64,000 bases of DNA from Pelovirga terrestris. Its GTDB lineage: Bacteria > Desulfobacterota > Desulfuromonadia > Desulfuromonadales > Geopsychrobacteraceae. The notes beneath the pieces were generated by a model. That model ran no database searches. It was given only the letters and a program-made list of their open reading frames with translations, and was not told the DNA's origin. The DNA is taken from contig NZ_JACWUN010000004.1 in NCBI RefSeq assembly GCF_014773365.1, forward strand, positions 1 through 64,000. The letters run 5' to 3'. Each line of letters starts with the position of its first letter. Position 1 is the first letter of the stretch. The translations under genes and the position numbers were made by a program. This document shows, one piece after another, positions 37,452-45,871 of the stretch.

Positions 37452-37473
37452 GTTAAGCGGTTGTTAAGCGGTT
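37452..37473 (-). promoter_or_regulatory. Two perfect 11-bp direct repeats before the acyltransferase gene
   Basis: GTTAAGCGGTT occurs twice in tandem (37452-37462 and 37463-37473). On the coding strand this reads TTAACA-N5-TTAACC about 40 bp before the start codon. Tandem 11-bp repeats are typical of PhoB-like regulators, and ornithine lipids are induced by phosphate limitation in several bacteria, so this may be a Pho box. The rest of 37474-37650 shows only a short AAAAAGCGCTTTTT palindrome (37553-37566). Confidence 0.55.
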
Positions 37474-37650
37474 GTGAGTTTTCTGTATGCGGTGCGGCCC
37501 AACCCTATTGAAAAACCCTCTGTTTTCCTTGCTCCAAGTCCTCCGCCAGACTAAAAAGCGCTTTTTGGCGACACTGACTTTAAGGGGTCTAGGGCGTAAG
37601 GTCTGTGCGGCGGTTTGAATCGATGAGACAAAGAGATCGTTCCATACATC

Positions 37651-37678
37651 TTGACAGCAGCCCTGCTATTGATACGAT
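37651..37678 (+). promoter_or_regulatory. Promoter of the ferritin-like gene
   Basis: TTGACA (37651-37656) and TACGAT (37673-37678) with a 16-bp spacer, 42 bp before the start codon. Confidence 0.55.
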
Positions 37679-37720
37679 TATTAGGCTCAATGGTAAACTC
37701 TACAGCAAAAAGGAAAAGCG

Positions 37721-38236
37721 ATGGATATTTTTGATTTTGCGGTAAAGATGGAAACAGACGCGGAAAGTTATTACCGGAAGCTGGCGGAGCAGACCGACAT
37801 AGAAGGTATCAGGAATATTTTTCTGGATCTGGCTGCTGACGAAAAAAAACACGTTGAAATCTTTCAATCGATGAAGGCACGACCTGATAGCGCTGCCATG
37901 AGGGATAGCGGGGCGTTAAGCAAGGCCAAAAACACCTTTGAAAAACTGATGCAGGAAAAACCGGTAGTAAGCCACCTTCAGGGTAATCTCGATGCCTATC
38001 GTCATGCCATGAAAATAGAGGCAGAGGCTGCGCGGGTTTACCAGGAAGCTTTGACCCATGAATCCAGCCCGGAGGTAAAAAAACTGCTTCAGCGCGTCAT
38101 TGAAGAAGAGCAAAAGCATTACAACATCATTGAAAACCTGTATGATTTCGTCAACGCGCCCAACGAGTATCTTGCCTGGGGAGAATTCAGCAATCTTGAG
38201 GAATTCCGAAATTTTGGGCGCGATACGGATGTCTGA
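37721..38236 (+). CDS. Ferritin-like diiron protein (rubrerythrin-related)
   Basis: A 171-residue four-helix-bundle protein with two halves carrying the metal-binding pattern: E-rich helices containing DEKKHVEIF and EEEQKHYNII (ExxH), with matching glutamates in METDAESYY and IEAEAARVYQEA. There is no rubredoxin CxxC domain, so it is a stand-alone erythrin-type protein. Such proteins handle peroxide or iron in anaerobes. Single gene with its own promoter. Confidence 0.85.
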   Translation: MDIFDFAVKMETDAESYYRKLAEQTDIEGIRNIFLDLAADEKKHVEIFQSMKARPDSAAMRDSGALSKAKNTFEKLMQEKPVVSHLQGNLDAYRHAMKIEAEAARVYQEALTHESSPEVKKLLQRVIEEEQKHYNIIENLYDFVNAPNEYLAWGEFSNLEEFRNFGRDTDV

Positions 38237-38306
38237 ACCATCCCGGTATAAGGGTGATGGTTGTCGTCGCCTTATCACCTGTAGTTTAAATTTTCGACGC
38301 AGCTTC

Positions 38307-38327
38307 GCACCAGGAACAGCCTGGTGC
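38307..38327 (+). terminator. Hairpin after the ferritin-like gene
   Basis: GCACCAGG and CCTGGTGC form a perfect 8-bp stem with a 5-base loop. No T run follows. An imperfect longer stem (38243-38280, GGTATAAGG with CCTTATCACC) precedes it. Confidence 0.45.
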
Positions 38328-38425
38328 AACAACAGCCGTCTTGGTGGTATGTGCATGCCTCTTTGGCGCCATATCTGACCGTTCCACGTATCTGTTAACA
38401 ACCGATCTTAAAGGAGGCCTGGACC

Positions 38426-38905
38426 ATGGGATTCGCACCCTCAGCTATGCAATTAACAAGTAGTGCATTTAAGAACTCTGGTGACATTCCAACCAAGTAC
38501 ACCGGTGAAGGAGTAGATGTTTCACCCCCTTTGGCCTGGACTGATGTGCCTGCCGGCACCAAGGGCTTCGCTGTCATCTGCCATGACCCGGATGCACCGC
38601 TGGTCTCCCCCAATGGCACCTATGGCTTTGTTCACTGGGTGTTGTATAACATCCCGGCCAACGTGCACAGCCTGGAAGAAGGGGCATCGACATACACTCA
38701 GGGGCAGAACAATTTCGGCAACGCAGGTTATGGCGGTCCCATGCCACCGGAAGGCCACGGTACCCATCAGTATTATTTCTGGATCCTTGCGCTGGATAAC
38801 ACGACAGCATTGCCCGAAGGGTTGAATATGTGGCAATTGCTGGAAGAACTTGAGCCACATATTATCGGCATGAACCGACTGATCGGAACCTATCAACGAG
38901 GTTAA
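38426..38905 (+). CDS. YbhB/YbcL-family (PEBP-like) protein
   Basis: A 159-residue protein with the PEBP signatures DVSPPLAWTDVPAGTKGFAVICHDPDAP and VHWVLYNIPAN, and the GYGGPMPPEGHGTHQYYFWILALD segment. Family members bind phosphate- or phosphatidylethanolamine-like ligands; bacterial roles are poorly defined. AAAGGAGG precedes the ATG. No signal peptide, so it is cytoplasmic. The 38906-39072 gap has no clear feature. Confidence 0.88.
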   Translation: MGFAPSAMQLTSSAFKNSGDIPTKYTGEGVDVSPPLAWTDVPAGTKGFAVICHDPDAPLVSPNGTYGFVHWVLYNIPANVHSLEEGASTYTQGQNNFGNAGYGGPMPPEGHGTHQYYFWILALDNTTALPEGLNMWQLLEELEPHIIGMNRLIGTYQRG

Positions 38906-39072
38906 TGGGAAGCGCAGGGGGCTAATTGGTAAGTTTCTGATCCGGAACCGAGCAGTTTTTCGCAAGGTCAAGGATATCAAGAATTTGTACGGAGGCGGAG
39001 TGCTTTGCGCCGCACAAGCAAAACCGAAGATTGACGCGCAGTTTGCGGAAAAGGGGTGTTCCCGGACAGAAA

Positions 39073-39594
39073 CTAGTTGAACTGCCTGACATATTCATAC
39101 ATGGCAATGGTCGCAGCGTTACTGACATTCAAACAATGGATCGAGCCGAACTGGGGAATCGCCAGAGGTTCAATGTCTGCATAAGAGTCCTGACCGAAGC
39201 TGAAACCGAACTCCTCATGGCCGAAAATAAAAGCGCTTCTGGCAGGAAAATCAACCTCGTACAAGGGGGTTTCGGCGTCTGCCCGGAGTTGAAAAAAACG
39301 GTAACCCTGGTCGCTGAGTAGCTGGTAGCAGGCACCAAAGTCCTCGTGAAAGACAGCCGGTACCTTGCGAAAAGAACCCTTGGCCGGAGCCGGATCAAAG
39401 GGGCCGATGTTGATCAGATGAACCGCAGCAGCGCCGAAGGCCTCGGCGCTGCGAAAGATTTTCGGCACGTTGAACCCGGCCTTGAGCTGATCGAGAACCA
39501 GGACAAATTCGTGGGGGCCCGGCCCGGCGAGGATATTTTTCCGGCGTTCCTTGTGATAGCGCGTCAGCCAGGTCCGATCCCGCCCGGTACTCAT
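39073..39594 (-). CDS. SpoU/TrmH-family RNA 2'-O-methyltransferase
   Basis: A protein of about 173 residues with the three SPOUT motifs: NVPKIFRSAEAFG (motif 1), FIFGHEEFGF (motif 2, where GxEGxG is usual) and IPQFGSIHCLNVSNAATIAMYEYVRQ (motif 3, knot). It methylates a ribose in tRNA or rRNA; the target is not evident. The frame continues upstream to 39642, but the ATG at 39594 fits the family better. Motif 2 is somewhat unusual. Confidence 0.85.
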   Translation of the reverse strand: MSTGRDRTWLTRYHKERRKNILAGPGPHEFVLVLDQLKAGFNVPKIFRSAEAFGAAAVHLINIGPFDPAPAKGSFRKVPAVFHEDFGACYQLLSDQGYRFFQLRADAETPLYEVDFPARSAFIFGHEEFGFSFGQDSYADIEPLAIPQFGSIHCLNVSNAATIAMYEYVRQFN

Positions 39595-39732
39595 GTTAGC
39601 TGTTCCAGCCTGATCTTGTTCATAATACCATCCGCGCTCCATCCTCCAGCAGTTCTAACTCGAGCTGCCCGACCCGTTCCCACAACTGCAGACCAGGGTG
39701 AGTCAAGACCAGACGTTTGACTTCCTATCCAA

Positions 39733-41424
39733 CTACTGCCCGCGAGCGCTGCGCACCAGGGCAAGAAACTCGACATAGTTATTGACATTGCCTACTTTTT
39801 CGCGGATCTCGGCGACCTTGAAGGTTGCGGCGATATCAGCCAGAATTTCCAGCTGCACCCCGTCATCATCCTGGGGAGCCAGGATGAGAAAAATCACCTT
39901 GGCGGTGGTTGTATCCGGCGCATCAAAATCGATTCCGGCAGGTGACAGCCCGACCAGCACCAATGGTGCGGCCAGTCCCGGCAAGCGGGCGTGGGGCACA
40001 GCGACCCCCTGGCCGATACCGGTTGCCATCATTTTTTCCCGGGCATAGACCGCCCGGGTGATTTCTTCGGAGGTTTTATCGATCAAGGGACCGGCCAGCT
40101 TGGCCAGTTCATGGATGGCAGACCAGCGATCCCTTGAATCGAGTCGCAGGATAAAGCCCTGGGGTGGAAAAAAGTTGACAAAGCGTCTGGCTTTTTTCAG
40201 CCGCAGTACCCGCTGCATCAGTGGTCCACTGAGGAGGGAGGTTACCAGCGCCATCACTACCAGGCTGACAAATATCTCCTGGGAAATCAGTTCAAACTGC
40301 AGGGCCAGCACCCCAAGAATGATTCCCATGGTGCCTTGGGCACTCATCCCAAAACTGACGCCCAGGGATTCACGTAGGGGCAGTCCGCCCAAACGTGCTC
40401 CGAGGGTGCTCCCCAGAATTTTACCGGACATGGCCAGCAGCAGGATGATCAGGGTCAGCAACAGGTTAAAGTTGTCGACAAAGTTAACCCTGAGCCCGAT
40501 ACTGGCAAAAAACAGCGGGGCAAAAATGAAAGACACAAACTGTTCGATGGTGGTGCGGGTACGTTCGTTCAGATGTTTTGAATCACCCAGGGCGACACCG
40601 GCAAGAAACGATCCGAAAATAGCGTGGATGCCGATCCATTCGGTAAATGCAGCGGCCAGCAAGCAGAATGAAAGCGCGAATCCCAGAATTCCCCCCGGCC
40701 AACTGCTGTGCGCCTGAACCCAGGGGAGAATCTGATTGAGCAGCAACGGCATCACCAGGATCATGAGCAGCACAAAGACCAGGGTCATGCCGATGGTATA
40801 GCCCAGGGGCATCATCTGCCCAACCCCCAGCATCCCCAGCACCATGGCAAAAACCAGCCAACCCAGCAGATCGTTAAATACGGCGGCGGCAATAATCACA
40901 ACACCCAGGTCACTCCGATAAATATTGAGATCCATCAGGATCTTGGCAATGATTGGTAGGGCTGAGATCGAGAGGACGGTTGCCATAAACAGGGCAAAGG
41001 CGAGGGGGTGAGCCCCCTGCTGAAAACCGAGCAATCCCGGGGCCCACCAGCCGGCCATAAAACCAAAAGCGAAGGGAAAGAACATCCCCAGTAGGGCGAC
41101 ATACAGAGCTACCTTACCCTGACGCCATACCGTTGACAGGTCAATCTCCATCCCTGCTACCAGCAAAAACAAGGTAATCGCCAGGGTGATCAGTCCATCA
41201 AATGCGAGGGCCCCGCCGCCGGAGAGGGGAAAAAGAAAGGCGCTCCACTGTGGAAACAGGCTCCCGAATACCGTTGGCCCCCACAATATCCCAGCCGTAA
41301 TTTCACCGAGCACGGCGGGTAAGCCAGTGGCCCGTGCCAGCTCTCCCAATAGTCGGGCTGAAGCAAGGAGCAGCCCCAGAGCAAGAAACAGGGCGGTAAT
41401 TTCACTGTGGGAAAGTTGTGACAT
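39733..41424 (-). CDS. CPA2-type cation:proton antiporter fused to a PTS EIIA-like domain
   Basis: A protein of about 563 residues. Residues 1-390 hold about 12 membrane helices of the Na+/H+ exchanger (KefB/CPA2) type, with LPAVLGEITAGILWGP and LLVAGMEIDL near the start. From about 430 a cytosolic EIIA domain follows (PTS fructose/nitrogen type) with the phospho-acceptor His in GVAVPHARLPG. No HPr or EI lies nearby, so the domain is probably a regulatory input from a nitrogen-type PTS. Start chosen at MSQLSHSEITAL with AAGGG upstream; the longer frame to 41514 runs through the terminator hairpin. Confidence 0.88.
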   Translation of the reverse strand: MSQLSHSEITALFLALGLLLASARLLGELARATGLPAVLGEITAGILWGPTVFGSLFPQWSAFLFPLSGGGALAFDGLITLAITLFLLVAGMEIDLSTVWRQGKVALYVALLGMFFPFAFGFMAGWWAPGLLGFQQGAHPLAFALFMATVLSISALPIIAKILMDLNIYRSDLGVVIIAAAVFNDLLGWLVFAMVLGMLGVGQMMPLGYTIGMTLVFVLLMILVMPLLLNQILPWVQAHSSWPGGILGFALSFCLLAAAFTEWIGIHAIFGSFLAGVALGDSKHLNERTRTTIEQFVSFIFAPLFFASIGLRVNFVDNFNLLLTLIILLLAMSGKILGSTLGARLGGLPLRESLGVSFGMSAQGTMGIILGVLALQFELISQEIFVSLVVMALVTSLLSGPLMQRVLRLKKARRFVNFFPPQGFILRLDSRDRWSAIHELAKLAGPLIDKTSEEITRAVYAREKMMATGIGQGVAVPHARLPGLAAPLVLVGLSPAGIDFDAPDTTTAKVIFLILAPQDDDGVQLEILADIAATFKVAEIREKVGNVNNYVEFLALVRSARGQ

Positions 41425-41450
41425 ACGGCAAGCCCTTAGTGGTCGCAGGG

Positions 41451-41484
41451 CAGAAAGGGGCAGCTTTTTAGCTGCCCCTTTCTG
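41451..41484. terminator. Perfect 15-bp hairpin between cpoB and the antiporter
   Basis: CAGAAAGGGGCAGCT (41451-41465) and AGCTGCCCCTTTCTG (41470-41484) are exact reverse complements with a 4-base loop. Probably terminates the tol-pal-cpoB transcript on the minus strand, although no long T run follows. Confidence 0.7.
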
Positions 41485-41512
41485 ATAGATCGTTATTCCA
41501 GTGATCGGTAAC

Positions 41513-41583
41513 AATATTGTATCTGTTCAGCACCGGGTCGGGAATCCTGTAGCAAGGATAGAGCTGAATAGTTACACAATATT
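41513..41583. repeat. Dispersed intergenic repeat, short form with extended arms
   Basis: The core 41519-41575 reads GTATCTGTTCAGCACCGG at one end and GAGCTGAATAGTTAC at the other, with GGGAATCCTGTAGCAAGG between. Outer arms AATATTGT (41513-41520) and ACAATATT (41576-41583) are also inverted. This is the best-formed short copy. Confidence 0.8.
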
Positions 41584-41584
41584 A

Positions 41585-42376
41585 TCAATTCTGTAAAAAC
41601 CGTTCGGCGGCCCTGGCCTGATCACTGGCCGGGTAGCTGTCAATCAGTTTCCGCATGGTCGCCCGGGCGTTCTGTCCATCCCCAAGGGAATTAAAAGCCA
41701 GAGCCTGCTTGTAGAGGGCGTCCGGTGCTTTGCTGTGGCGCGGATAGCGACTGATAACATCCTGAAACTGTAGGATCGCCAGCTCAAACTTTTTTTCACC
41801 GTACAGGGCTTCGCCGGTCCAGTAGAGGGCATTGACGTGGAGGTCATGATCCGGATAATTTCGGCTAAAAGTTTCCATCTGCTCTCGGCCACGTCCGAAA
41901 TCGATGCTATCCCGAATCAGCTGGAGCGCCTGCTCATACTGTTGTTCCGGACTTGGCAGGGCTACTGCAGGTTGTGGTGCTGGAGTAGGGCTTTGACCAC
42001 CAGCCGTCACGCTGCCGGTTTCCAATTCTTCGATGCGGCTGGTGAGGGAATCGATCTGCAGGTTCAGATCATCCTGGACCAGTCTGAGTTCATCGGCCAG
42101 ATCGCGCTGCCTGCGCCCAAGGTCGTCGATCAGGCCATTAACTGAATGTGACTCTACCCGCAGGTTGTCCAGGCCGGCCTGCAATTCCGCCACCTGGCGC
42201 TGCAAGCCGGTGCCATCCACCACTTCCGTCTGGGCGGTATCGGCCCGCTGCACCTCCAACTGGGCCAGCCGCCGCTTCATCTGTTCCAGATCCATTTCCA
42301 GCCGTAACTGGGACTGGCTGGGGGGGATACAGCCGCCGATCAACACCATCAGCATGATAGCCAGCGCTAAACGCAT
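41585..42376 (-). CDS. cpoB: Cell division coordinator CpoB (YbgF), here a lipoprotein
   Basis: A protein of about 263 residues with a lipobox (MLMVLIGGC, Cys near residue 16), a coiled coil (about 25-115), a proline linker and C-terminal TPR repeats (YEQALQLIRDSIDFGRGREQM, LYWTGEALYGEKKFELAILQ, PDALYKQALAFNSLGD). In E. coli CpoB couples Tol to PBP1B during septation. The ATG at 42376 has AGGAGGAA; the track-length start at 42391 is less likely. The lipobox differs from the E. coli soluble form. Confidence 0.9.
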   Translation of the reverse strand: MRLALAIMLMVLIGGCIPPSQSQLRLEMDLEQMKRRLAQLEVQRADTAQTEVVDGTGLQRQVAELQAGLDNLRVESHSVNGLIDDLGRRQRDLADELRLVQDDLNLQIDSLTSRIEELETGSVTAGGQSPTPAPQPAVALPSPEQQYEQALQLIRDSIDFGRGREQMETFSRNYPDHDLHVNALYWTGEALYGEKKFELAILQFQDVISRYPRHSKAPDALYKQALAFNSLGDGQNARATMRKLIDSYPASDQARAAERFLQN

Positions 42377-42393
42377 TCTTTCCTCCTGCAACT

Positions 42394-42426
42394 AAAAAAG
42401 GCCGCACATCATGACAATGGGCGGCC
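42394..42426 (-). terminator. Partial terminator between pal and cpoB
   Basis: On the minus strand GGCCGC ... GCGGCC (42426-42421 with 42405-42400) encloses a 15-base loop and is followed by TTTTTT. It may reduce cpoB expression relative to pal. Confidence 0.65.
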
Positions 42427-42447
42427 CTGATCCATCAAATGGACCTA

Positions 42448-43008
42448 TTAACGGGAAATCTTGAACTCAGCCCGACGATTTTTGGCCCAGGCTTCCTCGT
42501 TGCGCTCCAAGGCGATGGGCATTTCCTCACCGTAGGAAATGATCCGCAGACGATCTGCGCCAACCCCGAGGGAAACCAGAAAATTGCGGGCAGAAATGGC
42601 ACGACGCTCACCCAGGGCGAGGTTGTATTCATCGGAGCCACGCTCATCGGTGTGTCCTTCGATCAGCACATTCACCTGGGGAGCGGCACGCAGCAGCCCG
42701 GCATTGTTGACCAGAATCTGCTTGGCTTCTTCGGTCAGGTCGGATCGGTCGAAATCAAAGTGAATACGCTGCAGCCCGGCAGCAGCGGCGCGGCGCGCCT
42801 CGGCAGCGGCTTCTTCAGCAGTCATGGCCACACTGGTATCGGTAATGGGAGTTTCCTGCACCGCACGAACCGGTTGTTCAACAACAACCTGGGTCGGCTG
42901 GGCCGGGACAGGGGTTTCTTCCACCACCGGCTGCTTGGCACACCCGACGGTCAGCACCGCAAAAGCAAACCCGATAACCAGAAAACGTACAACAGACAAA
43001 AATTTCAT
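42448..43008 (-). CDS. pal: Peptidoglycan-associated lipoprotein Pal
   Basis: A protein of about 186 residues with a signal peptide and lipobox (LTVGC, Cys23), a short proline-rich linker, and an OmpA-like peptidoglycan-binding domain: HFDFDRSDLT, LIEGHTDERGSDEYNLALGERRA, and ISYGEEMP. It anchors the outer membrane to the cell wall and interacts with TolB. The ATG at 43008 has AGGAG upstream. Confidence 0.95.
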   Translation of the reverse strand: MKFLSVVRFLVIGFAFAVLTVGCAKQPVVEETPVPAQPTQVVVEQPVRAVQETPITDTSVAMTAEEAAAEARRAAAAGLQRIHFDFDRSDLTEEAKQILVNNAGLLRAAPQVNVLIEGHTDERGSDEYNLALGERRAISARNFLVSLGVGADRLRIISYGEEMPIALERNEEAWAKNRRAEFKISR

Positions 43009-43080
43009 ACCCAACCACTCCTTTCGCCTACGCGAGAAAACAATCATTAACTAATATTTAAAGTAAATCGAACAGTCTGC

Positions 43081-43108
43081 ATTATACAATAACCCGCTAG
43101 AAAAACAA
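43081..43108 (-). promoter_or_regulatory. Internal promoter of pal
   Basis: On the minus strand TTGTTT and TATAAT with a 16-bp spacer in the tolB-pal gap. It would allow pal expression independent of tolQRAB, as in E. coli where pal has its own promoter. Confidence 0.5.
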
Positions 43109-43131
43109 CAATCATCGCTCAAGTCGTTAAA

Positions 43132-44433
43132 TTACCAGCGCCCTGACCAGGCCGGATGTGATGCCCGGTCACCGGCGGCGGCAATGCGCCGGGCGCCACT
43201 GCCATCGGCGCGCATCATCCACAGGGATTTTCCGCGGCCATCATCTAAGGAATAGACCAGAAAGCGTCCGTCGGGACTCCAGCGCGGGTGTTCCTTGTTG
43301 CCGCCGCCAAAGGTAATCTGGCGTTCGTCGCTACCGTCCGGGTTGATCGTGAAAAGATTAAAGATGCTGTCCTCCAGGCGTGAAAAAACAATCCGGTCGC
43401 TCTTCGGATTCCAGGCGGGAGTGGCATTGTAGCGCCCATCATAGGTCAAACGCTTGACTTCACGGCTGTGGATATCAACGATGAAGATATGGGGATTACC
43501 GAGGCGATCCGAGACAAAGGCAATACGATTACCATCCGGGCTCCAGGAAGGGTCAACATCAATCGCATAGTGGTTGGTCAGACGCCGTAACAGGGTACCG
43601 TTGGTACCAATCAGGTAGAGCTCGGCATTGCCGTCTTTTGACAGGGTCAGGGCAATCTGGCGCCCATCCGGACTGTAACGACCACTGATATTAAGCCCCT
43701 GCTGAAACGACAGGCGCGATTCCTGACCAGTGTAGACCTCCTTGCGGAACAGGTCGGGGTTTTCCTGTTTATAAGAAGTGAAAATCAACTCTTTGCGGGT
43801 CGGCGAGAAATCAGGATTGAGCACGATGGAGCGATGATCAGTCAGACGCACCGCACCATGGCCGTCGACATCCATCAGATACAGTTCCTTGTTACCGGTC
43901 TGCTCGGAAATATAGGCAATTTTGGTGGCAAAAGGCCCACTTTCTCCGGTTAACTGCTCCAACACCTGATCAGCAAAGGTATGGGCGATCTTGCGCACAT
44001 CGCCGCGCTGGCCGACATAACGTCGACCAGTGAGCAGCCGTTGACTGGTGACATCGTATAATCGCATATCCACGGTCAGTTGCTCACCGTTGAGCTGGTA
44101 GCCCCCTTTGATCAGCAATTCGGAACCAAGAATCCGCCATTGGGGAAAATCAACATCGCTGCGTTGCAGCCCGAGACTGCCGGCATCGCGCATAAAGGAA
44201 GCGGGATCAATAAAACGGAAGAGTCCGGAGAATTCCAGGTCATATTCCAGCACCCGGTCGAATTCGGCGGCAATCTCCGGATGGGCGCTGGTAATCGGCA
44301 GAATGCGGTTCAACGCCAGGGGGATGGCCTGTTGCCCCGGCGAACTGATTTCAATCCGACTGGCAAGGGCGGAGTTGACAAAGACCAGGGTCAGTAAAAC
44401 GACAACCGGCAGGCGCAACAATAACGTCATCAA
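43132..44433 (-). CDS. tolB: Tol-Pal system protein TolB
   Basis: A 433-residue periplasmic protein with signal peptide (LLLRLPVVVLLTLVFVNSALA), an N-terminal alpha/beta domain and a six-bladed propeller whose repeats carry the TolB pattern (SPDGRQIALT, SPDGNRIAFVSDR, NPKSDRIVFSRLE, SPDGRFLVYS). It binds Pal and TolA. The start overlaps tolA by four bases. Confidence 0.96.
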   Translation of the reverse strand: MMTLLLRLPVVVLLTLVFVNSALASRIEISSPGQQAIPLALNRILPITSAHPEIAAEFDRVLEYDLEFSGLFRFIDPASFMRDAGSLGLQRSDVDFPQWRILGSELLIKGGYQLNGEQLTVDMRLYDVTSQRLLTGRRYVGQRGDVRKIAHTFADQVLEQLTGESGPFATKIAYISEQTGNKELYLMDVDGHGAVRLTDHRSIVLNPDFSPTRKELIFTSYKQENPDLFRKEVYTGQESRLSFQQGLNISGRYSPDGRQIALTLSKDGNAELYLIGTNGTLLRRLTNHYAIDVDPSWSPDGNRIAFVSDRLGNPHIFIVDIHSREVKRLTYDGRYNATPAWNPKSDRIVFSRLEDSIFNLFTINPDGSDERQITFGGGNKEHPRWSPDGRFLVYSLDDGRGKSLWMMRADGSGARRIAAAGDRASHPAWSGRW

Positions 44434-45443
44434 TTCAGCATCTCCTTGAGATTGAAGGTAATGGTAAACTCCATGGTCTGGGGCAACGGCTGGGGCAGTT
44501 GCCGGGACAGGGTCAGGGCGCGCACCAGGGATTCATCGAAGGCAGCGTGGCCGGAGCGACTTTCCCAGCTGAAAGCGGTGCGGGTACCGGCGGCATTGTA
44601 GGTGACTCGCACCACCGCTTCCGGATTACCGGTCGCCAGGGCGCGCGGGAAGGTCCAGTTCCGGCGAATGAACTCCTGAACATAAGCACTGGCACTGACG
44701 CCCTCTTCATTGCCTCGACCGTCGGGCATGCCGACCGGCGCATTGGCAATGGGGGACTCGGGGGCCTCAGCCTGGGCTCGTGCTGCCGCCCGCAACGTAT
44801 CAAGGCGCGCCTGGCGCTCGCGATCATCCTCTTCACGTTGGCGTTGCGCCGCCATTTCCGCCAACCGCTGCTCACGCGCGCGGTCTTCCAGCCGGCGCTG
44901 CTGCTCGGCCAGGCGCTGGCGTTCAGCTTCCTCACGCTTGCGTTGTTCCTCGGCAAGTCGACGTTTCTCGGCGTCATCGCGCTTACGTTGTTCTTCAGCC
45001 AGCCGTTTCTTTTCCGCTTCCTCGCGCTGGCGCTGCTCCTCCGCCAGGCGTTCACGCTCGGTGTCTTCCGGGGTTGGCCCGGGGATCAGTTCCGGCTCCG
45101 GTTCCGGTGCGGGGACCGGCGCTGGTGCGGGTGGGGGTGGTGCGGGTGGGGGTGGTGCTGGAACAGGTTCCGGTTCGCTCACTGGAGCGGGTGGGGGTGG
45201 TTCGGGTGCCGGCGGTTGTGGTGCTGCCTCAGGTCGACCGGCCTGCGGATTGAGGACCGGTGCATTGACCAGATTCACCCGATAGACCGGCGGTGGCGTG
45301 AGCGGCGCGCGCTGAAAAAAGGGGGTAAAGTACAGGCCCACCAACAACAGGTGGAGCAGGACCGATAGCATCAGCATTTTGAGAAAGGCGGACTCCAGCC
45401 GGGGCGGGCGGCGCTGTTTCTGGTCGGAAGCCAGGGGTGTCAT
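44430..45443 (-). CDS. tolA: TolA, energy-transducing protein of the Tol-Pal system
   Basis: A protein of about 337 residues: an N-terminal membrane anchor (LKMLMLSVLLHLLLVGLYF, with the Ser-His pair), a Pro-rich segment (about 60-125), a long charged helix of repeated RLAEEQRKR-type units (130-225), and a C-terminal TonB-like domain (VVRVTYNAAGTRTAFSWESRSGHAAFDESLV). It transmits force from TolQR to Pal at the septum. Start at ATG 45443, just after tolR. The opposite strand contains several long but spurious ORFs caused by the repetitive composition. Confidence 0.9.
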   Translation of the reverse strand: MTPLASDQKQRRPPRLESAFLKMLMLSVLLHLLLVGLYFTPFFQRAPLTPPPVYRVNLVNAPVLNPQAGRPEAAPQPPAPEPPPPAPVSEPEPVPAPPPPAPPPPAPAPVPAPEPEPELIPGPTPEDTERERLAEEQRQREEAEKKRLAEEQRKRDDAEKRRLAEEQRKREEAERQRLAEQQRRLEDRAREQRLAEMAAQRQREEDDRERQARLDTLRAAARAQAEAPESPIANAPVGMPDGRGNEEGVSASAYVQEFIRRNWTFPRALATGNPEAVVRVTYNAAGTRTAFSWESRSGHAAFDESLVRALTLSRQLPQPLPQTMEFTITFNLKEMLN

Positions 45444-45450
45444 CACCGCT

Positions 45451-45870
45451 TCAATCTTCCGGCAGACGGGTGACCATTCCCAGCTTGTCAACCCCGGCTT
45501 GCTTGATGGCCGCCATCACCTGGACCACCAGACCGTAGGCAACTGTCTGATCCGCCTCGAGAAAGACCTGCAGATCGGGACGATTCTGCAGCGCCTGCCG
45601 CACCACCCGCTCAAGACTGCCGATCCCTTCAACCTCAACCCGATCGATACTGATCTGGCCATTACGCTGTAATACCACCACCATCGGTTCGATATCCGCC
45701 GGCAGTCCCGGGGTTTGTTGTACCTGGGGCAGATCGATCTCCAGCCCCTGATCAAGCATCGGCGCGGTGACCATAAAGATAATCAACAACACCAGCATGA
45801 CATCGACAAAGGGGGTGACGTTAATGTGCGCCATAGCACTGCGGCGGGGACCGCTACGTCTGACATCCAT
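45451..45870 (-). CDS. tolR: TolR, ExbD/TolR family
   Basis: A 139-residue protein with one N-terminal membrane helix containing the proton-channel Asp (HINVTPFVDVMLVLLIIFMV) and a periplasmic domain. With TolQ it forms the proton-driven motor energising TolA. The ATG at 45870 overlaps the tolQ stop region; the longer open frame to 45897 reads through tolQ. Confidence 0.95.
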   Translation of the reverse strand: MDVRRSGPRRSAMAHINVTPFVDVMLVLLIIFMVTAPMLDQGLEIDLPQVQQTPGLPADIEPMVVVLQRNGQISIDRVEVEGIGSLERVVRQALQNRPDLQVFLEADQTVAYGLVVQVMAAIKQAGVDKLGMVTRLPED

Positions 45871-45871
45871 G

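Noticed and set aside
44499-45368. Long plus-strand ORFs opposite tolA
   Set aside because: Caused by the repetitive Pro/Glu/Arg-rich tolA sequence; low complexity and no start signals.
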